Both the position numbers and the translations under genes were made by a program. Under the pieces are notes generated by a model. It had not been told where the DNA came from, ran no database searches, and saw only the letters and a program-made list of their open reading frames with translations. 64,000 nucleotides of DNA from Paenibacillus mendelii (lineage in GTDB: Bacteria; Bacillota; Bacilli; Paenibacillales; Paenibacillaceae), in contig NZ_JANHOF010000012.1 of assembly GCF_024498075.1 (NCBI RefSeq), positions 152,898 through 216,897 on the forward strand. Reading direction: 5' to 3'. Of the stretch, positions 58,344 to 64,000 are shown in pieces. The stretch's first letter is position 1; each line of letters begins with the position of its first letter.

Positions 58344-59483
58344 CTAGGCCTCAGCACCCGTGGTCCTTCTTGTTTTAAATTGGACAATGATCGCGCCGAT
58401 AGCCATTGCTATTATAGTCAACAGTGATAATCCAAGCAAGTAGCCGCCAGTTCCGCCTCCGCCGAAGAGTAGGTTGTAGTCCAGATGGACACTATAGAAC
58501 ATAACGGAGATATGGCTCAGAAACTTGAAGATACCCGGCATCATCTCCTGTGACATGACGGCGCCGCTGCTGATGGTTTGTGCAAGCAATAGAGGCAGGT
58601 TGAGCAGCATGCCTCCTTGACCCAGCAGCAGGACGAAAATAGACGTAAACTCGATGGCACCAAGCATCTCAAGTGCATGCATGAGCCACATTTGGACAAA
58701 CGCGACCGCTCCGTATCCCCCTTGAACACTGAAATATATAAGGAGGCCGACCAGCGGCGCTACCAGAGATACGAGAATGCTAACCCCCTGCAGTGCGACG
58801 AATGCTTTCCATCGTCCCCGTTCCTTGATCAGAGGGCCCATAGCACCGACAGCGAGCATAGAGAATATCATCGCACCGACATAGGAGCACATGGTCAGGA
58901 ACATCGGGGCCATCTGATTGTGCATGCCGGCCGGCATCGGATTGGTAAGAACGGTATTAGCAACGATGCGGGAAGGAATGTCTTCCGCAATCTGCTGAGC
59001 CTGATCATCCGGCACATGCAGGCCTTTAAGAGCACCGGCCGCATATTGAATGGAGAATTGATCATTAAGCTTGCTTGTCATTTGTGAGATCACTTGCTGC
59101 AAGCTGCTCGTTACCATCGCGGGATTGGATTGATTCATCGTAAAGTCCAGCTGCAGGGTGTCCCCCTGCTGCATAAGCTCCGAGAAGTTCTCCGGAATAT
59201 GAAGAAGCAGTTGAATATCCCGATTCTCAAGCTGCTTCTCTGCCTCCGTTAAAAAGCTCTCTGTGGTGATATGAAACGGGAGCTGCTCCTGCAGCTGCTT
59301 GGAGATTTCTTTCCCGTATTGCTGATCTTCATTCACGATCGCGATGGTCGTTTCCGTGATGTTCTTGGGAATTGCGCTATAGCCGTACATGAAAATTCCG
59401 ATCATTATAAATTGATAAAAGATCGTCATAACGATTCCGCCAATAACAGCTTTGTTCTTCAATAATGCTTTCATACTTCCCAT
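58344..59483 (-). CDS. ABC-2/YhgE-type membrane protein
   Basis: A 379-residue protein with one N-terminal membrane segment, an extracellular region of ~170 residues (AIVNEDQQYGKEISKQLQEQL is typical of the YhgE/Pip and DUF3533-like group), and five C-terminal segments. Such proteins work as drug- or peptide-export permeases or phage-receptor-like proteins. No ATPase gene is adjacent. ATG 59483 follows AGGTG; ATG 59474 is possible. It precedes the PadR gene on the same strand, which fits a PadR-controlled exporter. Confidence 0.8.
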   Translation of the reverse strand: MGSMKALLKNKAVIGGIVMTIFYQFIMIGIFMYGYSAIPKNITETTIAIVNEDQQYGKEISKQLQEQLPFHITTESFLTEAEKQLENRDIQLLLHIPENFSELMQQGDTLQLDFTMNQSNPAMVTSSLQQVISQMTSKLNDQFSIQYAAGALKGLHVPDDQAQQIAEDIPSRIVANTVLTNPMPAGMHNQMAPMFLTMCSYVGAMIFSMLAVGAMGPLIKERGRWKAFVALQGVSILVSLVAPLVGLLIYFSVQGGYGAVAFVQMWLMHALEMLGAIEFTSIFVLLLGQGGMLLNLPLLLAQTISSGAVMSQEMMPGIFKFLSHISVMFYSVHLDYNLLFGGGGTGGYLLGLSLLTIIAMAIGAIIVQFKTRRTTGAEA

Positions 59484-59545
59484 TCCTGCACCTCTTCATT
59501 CGTATAATAGAGATTAATACTCTATTTATTGTACTCAAAATAATG

Positions 59546-59561
59546 TACTCTAATTAGAGTA
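59546..59561. promoter_or_regulatory. Perfect 16-bp palindrome, probable PadR operator
   Basis: TACTCTAATTAGAGTA is a perfect inverted repeat upstream of the ABC-2-type gene. Further TACTC half-sites lie between it and the gene start. Confidence 0.55.
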
Positions 59562-59682
59562 GTAATGAGAAATTATAATCGCCATCCTGCCTCATGTCAA
59601 TTCTCAATATATTCATTCGCTTGACGGCTCACATTCCATGACAAAGGGTAATGATGAACAATACGATTAGGAGGTGGAAGGC

Positions 59683-60060
59683 ATGAAAGAAGAAACAAAG
59701 CGGGAGAACGGAGAAGCGGTAGAGGAGATCGTAGCCCAGAAGCAAGGGAATAGTTATGTGCTTATTGGAACGGGAGGCATGCCAATCGGAGAAATCACTT
59801 ACAAGCTTGTGGATGTGGATACCTGGCTGATCGACCATACGCATGTCGATTCGCAGTACAGGGGACGCGATCTGGGAAGGCAGCTGCTTGATATGGTCGT
59901 CCATGATGCAAGAGAGCAGGGAAGAACCATTATTCCGTCTTGCTCTTACGTGCTTGCACAGTTCAAGCGGCATTCCGAATATGAGGACGTTTGGGAGAAG
60001 AGAGATACGGGCTATGGGGATCCGTACAGCACCAATAGCATTACCTTGCCCAAATCCTGA
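59683..60060 (+). CDS. Small YjdJ-type GNAT N-acetyltransferase
   Basis: A 125-residue single-domain protein of the YjdJ group. VDSQYRGRDLGRQLLDMVVHDAREQGRTIIPSCSYV is the diagnostic segment, with RGRDLG as acyl-CoA-binding loop. ATG 59683 is eight bases after GGAGG. Substrate unknown; members are small cytoplasmic acetyltransferases. Confidence 0.87.
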   Translation: MKEETKRENGEAVEEIVAQKQGNSYVLIGTGGMPIGEITYKLVDVDTWLIDHTHVDSQYRGRDLGRQLLDMVVHDAREQGRTIIPSCSYVLAQFKRHSEYEDVWEKRDTGYGDPYSTNSITLPKS

Positions 60061-60232
60061 GTATGGACAAAAGCGCGAATGGCTCCCGGTCTGCAGTGCG
60101 GAAGAGACGGTATATGCCGTTTCTTCCAGGTGCCCCGGCTTCTGTCATAACCACAACTGAGGGCACATAGGATTCATTGAAAGCCTATCCGTCCGGATAT
60201 GTCAGTGAACTTATGATGAGAGAGGTGTCGTT

Positions 60233-60568
60233 ATGCAGAATTCGGTCTCGCCTGATCCGCAGCCCGATCCAAACGATGTGCAGACGAACAAAGTGATGGC
60301 CATACTCGCCTATATCTTATTCTTCCTGCCGCTTCTGGCCGCCAAAGACTCCCCGTTCGCCATGTATCATGCCAATCAAGGGCTGGTGCTGCTCTTGGCT
60401 TCGGTTGCGGTCAATATTGTGCTAAGCATTATTCCGATCATAGGCTGGATTCTTCTCCCCTTCGCGAATCTAGCCGTCCTCGTCTTCGTCATTATAGGGA
60501 TGGTTAATGCGGCTAACGGCCGAATGAAGCCGCTTCCGCTCATCGGGACGGTTTCCATATTGAAATAG
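60233..60568 (+). CDS. Small DUF4870-like membrane protein
   Basis: A 111-residue protein with about three hydrophobic segments (KVMAILAYILFFLPLLAA, GLVLLLASVAVNIVLSIIPIIGWIL, LAVLVFVIIGMVNA) and the MYHANQGLVL motif typical of DUF4870-like proteins. ATG 60233 follows AGAGGTG. Function unknown. The gap 60061-60232 shows no gene. Confidence 0.8.
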   Translation: MQNSVSPDPQPDPNDVQTNKVMAILAYILFFLPLLAAKDSPFAMYHANQGLVLLLASVAVNIVLSIIPIIGWILLPFANLAVLVFVIIGMVNAANGRMKPLPLIGTVSILK

Positions 60569-60596
60569 TCCCAGTCAGGCGACTGGCCTGCTCATC

Positions 60597-60628
60597 AAAA
60601 AAGAGACCTCCCGGGTCTCTTTTTTGAT
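60597..60628 (+). terminator. Rho-independent terminator
   Basis: AAAAAGAGACC pairs with GGTCTCTTTTT around a short loop, followed by T. It ends the DUF4870-like gene. Confidence 0.85.
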
Positions 60629-60713
60629 TTTATTTTGCATGATACATGGCATTGAGGTATGATCTTCTCATTCTATTTTGATCTGCGATCAACTACCTCT
60701 GAAGGAGGACGAC

Positions 60714-61265
60714 ATGATGATTCTTGAGACGGAAAGGCTAGTCCTCAGGGAGTTTGCCTTAGAGGATGCCGCAGCTGTTCATGTGTATGCAGCCGATCCC
60801 GTTGTAGCCGCGCATATGAGCTGGGGGCCTAACACGGAGGAGGAGACTTGGGATTACATGCAGTACGTGACTCAGATGCAAGGCGAGCAGCCCCGCACGG
60901 GGTTTGAATTGGCCGTGATCCTGAAGGAAACCCAAGCCTTAATCGGGGGTACGGGTATATTCATCAATTCACCCGGTCAGGGGGAGATCGGATACTGCTA
61001 TAACCCTCTCTACTGGGGGCGTGGATATGCAGCGGAAGCAGCCGCCGCTCTGCTGCGGTTCGGGTTCAATGAGCTTGGTCTCCATCGGATCTTCGCAACC
61101 TGCAGGCCCGGCAATACGGGTTCCGCCAAAGTCATGCAGAAGCTCGGTATGAAGTATGAGGGACATCTGCGTGGCCATATGCTGCATAAGCAGGGCAGAT
61201 GGCTGGACTCCTACCAATATTCGATACTGAAGCCGGAGTATGAGCAGCTTCAAACACTTGCTTAA
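60714..61265 (+). CDS. RimJ/RimL-type GNAT N-acetyltransferase
   Basis: A 183-residue acetyltransferase. ILETERLVLREFALEDA is the typical start; GEIGYCYNPLYWGRGYAAEAAAALLRFGFNELGLHRIFATCRPGNTGSAKVMQKLGMKYEG covers the acyl-CoA-binding loop (RGYAAE) and C-terminal strand. ATG 60714 follows AAGGAGG by five bases; ATG 60717 is equally possible. It acetylates an amino group of a protein or small molecule. Confidence 0.9.
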   Translation: MMILETERLVLREFALEDAAAVHVYAADPVVAAHMSWGPNTEEETWDYMQYVTQMQGEQPRTGFELAVILKETQALIGGTGIFINSPGQGEIGYCYNPLYWGRGYAAEAAAALLRFGFNELGLHRIFATCRPGNTGSAKVMQKLGMKYEGHLRGHMLHKQGRWLDSYQYSILKPEYEQLQTLA

Positions 61266-61288
61266 TCAGGTTTATCTTATACCCCATG

Positions 61289-61323
61289 AAAGGCCGTGCC
61301 CGCAGGTTGGGCACGGCCTTTTG
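61289..61323. terminator. Bidirectional terminator
   Basis: AAAGGCCGTGCCC (61289-61301) pairs perfectly with GGGCACGGCCTTT (61309-61321), flanked by T and A. It serves the RimJ-type gene and the convergent helicase gene. Confidence 0.85.
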
Positions 61324-61344
61324 TGAGCTTAGCTCGTACAGCCG

Positions 61345-63630
61345 CTATACTGGAACAACCTTGCTCCCCTTCTCCATGGCTGATTTGCACAGCGGGCACG
61401 GTTTAGAGGTTAATTTCGTTTCCTTGTAGCCCTCGATTCTCGTCCAGGCGATACAACCGGGACTTGTGCATACCCAAGCCAGAACCGTTTCCATGTCCCC
61501 GACTGGCTTGGAACTGTGACGGTTGACTTTAGGTAGGACGGACTTTACGGCTGTGGAATCAGCTTGTCCGTCCGTCTGCTTGAACGCAGCTAGAACAAAT
61601 TGAGAGATCGCCGCTTTCTTGCCTCGATATTGAGAAGGGGAGCTGATATACAGCTCCTCGCGTGCGCGGGTAACGGCCACGTAAGCCAGCCGCCGCTCTT
61701 CCTCCAACGCTATAGAACTCTTCTGGCTGCTGCTCTCCTTTGTGTAGACATCCTTCATCCGATCGGCATCCAGAGCCGAACTGTGCGGCAGGCTGCCATC
61801 TGAAGCTCCGATCAAGAAGACAACCGGAAACTCCAGACCTTTGGAACGATGGATCGTCATCAAGGCAATGCGGTTGCCCTGCTCTTGAAGCTTCTGGCGG
61901 GTCTGATCGCTATTCTTCGCCAGGACATCGTCAATGAATGCAATGAAGGCTTCAATCGTATCGAACCGCGTGGCAGAGGTTTCCAGCTCATCAAGTAGCT
62001 CCTTCAGCATCTCTTTGTGCTGGGTTAATTTATGCCGCTCGCTTGCTTCCGCGTAAGCGTCATAGAAGGTTTTACGAATATGAATAATGGCCTGCGCCGG
62101 CTTCATGGGTAAGAGGGATTTGATCAATGCCAGACGATCCTTGATCTTGTCCTTCTGATAGTCCTTCAGGTCAGGCAAGGACAACAGATGGATGAGCGGC
62201 CCTTTCTTGGGCCGTGCCGCATCCTGCCTGCGAATGATCTCCATACCCTTCTCGCGATTCAGGTAGAGAGAGGGCAGCACGCTCTCCATCGCATCGAAGT
62301 TTCGTCTGTTTAAGGTGAGCCGCAGATGGTCGACAACAGGCTTGATGAGCCAATGCTCATACAGCAGCTGTCCATCTCCAAAATCGATATGCGGAATTCC
62401 CCGCAGCACCAGCTGCTCCAGAATAGCGCGACTATTGCTGGATGAACGATAGAGAATAGCGTAGTCCCCGTACGACCGTATTCCCTGCTGAACCTCATGT
62501 AGAATGTGCGTTATAATTTGACCGGCTTCGTCGTCTGTCGTATGCGGCCGCATATATTGAGGCTTGGCCGCGCTTTCCTTCGTTGCTTGCAGGGTCTTGG
62601 GCCGCCGCTGCCTATTGTGACGGATAATTTCGTTGCCGAGGCCGACAATCGCGGTCGTAGACCGATAGTTGATATCGAGCGTAATGACCTTCGCGGCCGG
62701 ATAATTCTTCTCAAAATGAAGAATAAACTCGCTTCTTGCCCCGTTAAACGAATAGATCGTCTGATCATCGTCGCCGACGACCATTAAATTCTGCTTGGGA
62801 TCGGCAATCATCCGGATTAATTCATATTGAAGATAATTGGTGTCCTGAAACTCATCGATCATGACATATTGAAACCGCTGCTGCAGCGACTGCAGCAAGT
62901 CGGGCCGCTGCTTCAGCAGCCGATAAGCGGCGAGCAGGACATCGTCAAAGTCGATCTTGCCATTCTCCTGCTTCCACTGCTCATAACGGGCGAAGATGCT
63001 CTTGATTTCCCTCTCCCCATCCGTAGCTGTCGGCAGCCCGTCCAGGTCGACAATGTTCATCTTGTAGGAGGAAAGGAGGGAGAGCAGCGTCTCGGGCTGG
63101 TAAGTGTCCTGGATCCCTAATTCGCGCATGATTTGCTTCAATAAAATATGCTGCCGCCGGGTTTCGTGGAAGATATCCAATTGGTTGCCATGTCTACGGA
63201 TTAACTGCAGGAAGAAGGAGTGGAAGGTTCGGGCCTGAAGCTGCTGGACAGCCGAGGCGGAGAGACCGGGCAAACGCGCAATGCGGTCTCTCATCTCCGC
63301 GGCCGCTTTGGTCGAGAACGTCAACAGCAAGATGGCGCTGGGGGCGACTCGATGAACGGTGAGAAGATAGCCTGTCCGGCAGATTAAGACGGATGTCTTT
63401 CCCGAGCCTGCGCCTGCAAGCGTCAATAAAGGACCCTTATAATGCCGAACGGCTTCCAGCTGCGGCTTGTTCAACACCAGCCCGTTCTGCTCCAGGACGC
63501 GGAAGAAGTCCGCATCCCGATCCTGAGTGTGTTCCTGCGGGGCCGCCGAGTGGGAGGGAGCCATTGCCGCATGTGGGATAGTAGCCCCGGTCGTGCCGAA
63601 TGGCAAAGTGGAGAAACGCTGTATGGTCAT
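61345..63630 (-). CDS. UvrD/PcrA-type ATP-dependent DNA helicase with zinc ribbon
   Basis: A 761-residue SF1 helicase. LNKPQLEAVRHYKGPLLTLAGAGSGKTSVL (Q motif, Walker A), LTFSTKAAAEMRDRI (Ia), YVMIDEFQDTNYLQYELI (II), VVGDDDQTIYSFNGA (III), LDINYRST (IV), ALMTIHRSKGLEFPVVFLIG (V) and RRLAYVAVTRAREELY (VI) are all present. The C-terminus adds a CxxxxC/CxxC zinc ribbon (VCTSPGC...CPLCKSAM). An N-terminal ~45 residues are Ala/Ser/Pro-rich. ATG 63630 follows AGAAGGTGA. It unwinds DNA in repair or replication restart; it is a paralogue of PcrA, which is usually next to ligA. Confidence 0.92.
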   Translation of the reverse strand: MTIQRFSTLPFGTTGATIPHAAMAPSHSAAPQEHTQDRDADFFRVLEQNGLVLNKPQLEAVRHYKGPLLTLAGAGSGKTSVLICRTGYLLTVHRVAPSAILLLTFSTKAAAEMRDRIARLPGLSASAVQQLQARTFHSFFLQLIRRHGNQLDIFHETRRQHILLKQIMRELGIQDTYQPETLLSLLSSYKMNIVDLDGLPTATDGEREIKSIFARYEQWKQENGKIDFDDVLLAAYRLLKQRPDLLQSLQQRFQYVMIDEFQDTNYLQYELIRMIADPKQNLMVVGDDDQTIYSFNGARSEFILHFEKNYPAAKVITLDINYRSTTAIVGLGNEIIRHNRQRRPKTLQATKESAAKPQYMRPHTTDDEAGQIITHILHEVQQGIRSYGDYAILYRSSSNSRAILEQLVLRGIPHIDFGDGQLLYEHWLIKPVVDHLRLTLNRRNFDAMESVLPSLYLNREKGMEIIRRQDAARPKKGPLIHLLSLPDLKDYQKDKIKDRLALIKSLLPMKPAQAIIHIRKTFYDAYAEASERHKLTQHKEMLKELLDELETSATRFDTIEAFIAFIDDVLAKNSDQTRQKLQEQGNRIALMTIHRSKGLEFPVVFLIGASDGSLPHSSALDADRMKDVYTKESSSQKSSIALEEERRLAYVAVTRAREELYISSPSQYRGKKAAISQFVLAAFKQTDGQADSTAVKSVLPKVNRHSSKPVGDMETVLAWVCTSPGCIAWTRIEGYKETKLTSKPCPLCKSAMEKGSKVVPV

Positions 63631-63688
63631 CGAATTCACCTTCTAGTTATATCTTCAGCTAATCAGTTTTGAGTGTAACCGCAGCAGC

Positions 63689-64000
63689 ATGCTGGAGCAG
63701 GGAGCGGGCTCGGCAGCTGTAACGGTAGAAATGGGCGTTACAGCGGACGCGTGGCCCTGAAGTGCAAGCTGTAACGCCCATTATGGGCCTAACAGCACAA
63801 ATATGCTGGATCAGGGAATGGACTTGGCAGCTGTAACGGTAGAAAGCGGCGTTACAGCCGCCGCGGGGCCCTGAAGTGCGAGCTGTAACGCCGCTTTTGG
63901 GCCTAACAGCACAAATATGCTGGAGCAGGGAACGGGCTTGGCAGCTGTAACGGTAGAAAGCGGCGTTACAGCCAACGCGCGGCCCTGAAATGCAAGCTGT
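63689..64000. repeat. 114-bp tandem repeat, 2.7 copies, running off the window
   Basis: Units start at 63689, 63803 and 63917 (all ATGCTGG), exactly 114 bases apart; the third is cut by the window end. Each unit holds GCTGTAACG twice and CGTTACAGC once, giving two alternative hairpins. No open frame crosses the units with a start and ribosome site. Confidence 0.95.

Noticed and set aside
63689..64000. CRISPR-like reading of the 114-bp repeats
   Set aside because: Units are almost identical along their whole length, with no unique spacers and no cas genes.

Overview
The window reads as a chromosomal segment of a spore-former of the Paenibacillus type (Bacillota). Three things point that way: strong AGGAGG ribosome sites with ATG, GTG and some TTG starts; sugar ABC importers that lack their own ATPase and are paired with YesM/YesN-type two-component systems; and a cydABCD block with an Fnr-like site. 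No rRNA, tRNA, CRISPR array or intact insertion sequence was seen. The genus is an inference from gene content.

Layout. 1-18,300 (+): an accessory carbohydrate region. It holds the 3' part of a beta-helix protein, a GH39-type glycosidase, an SDR oxidoreductase, a secreted protein, a lipoprotein, an FGGY kinase, an MFS transporter, an LplB/YtcP/SBP importer with a YesN/YesM pair, a PhyH-type dioxygenase and a LamG-type protein. 18,400-24,300: mixed genes and remnants (a MutS-family fragment, a ribbon-helix-helix protein, an OmpR-type two-component system, a membrane protein, a DHFR-like reductase, an L25/Ctc protein). 24,300-28,420: a GntR regulator divergent from an M81 (MlrC) peptidase-IlvD/Edd dehydratase pair, with a clear operator and promoter. 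28,445-30,044 (-): decayed surface-polysaccharide genes (a frameshifted GT2-GtrA fusion and a truncated phosphodiester glycosidase). 30,045-35,265: an apparent insert carrying a compact three-gene operon in the order ligase, D,D-peptidase, racemase. This matches the D-Ala-D-Ser (VanC/VanG-type) glycopeptide-resistance layout. It is divergent from a YtrA-type GntR regulator and a DUF5808-like membrane protein. 35,450-40,120 (+): a solute-binding-protein remnant, a sulfatase, a PHP-domain hydrolase and a sialidase-fold protein.

40,389-45,600 (-): a SEC-C protein and a SNF2 helicase/SWIM zinc-finger pair. 45,729-51,961 (+): cytochrome bd oxidase genes cydA and cydB and a single fused CydD-CydC exporter, behind a consensus Fnr/CRP palindrome. 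52,031-55,454 (-): an unusual operon of GNAT-like protein, cNMP-domain ABC exporter and second GNAT-like protein, followed by a 35-residue basic peptide gene with its own promoter. This looks like an undescribed modified-peptide system. 55,697-63,630: regulators (LysR, PadR), a DinB-like protein, a K+-channel-like protein, an ABC-2/YhgE-type membrane protein, small GNATs, a DUF4870-like protein and a UvrD-type helicase. 63,689-64,000: a 114-bp tandem repeat whose hairpin arms change in a compensatory way between copies.

The two most notable systems are the Van-like operon and the GNAT/ABC/peptide operon. Functions are from sequence reading alone; no database search was run.
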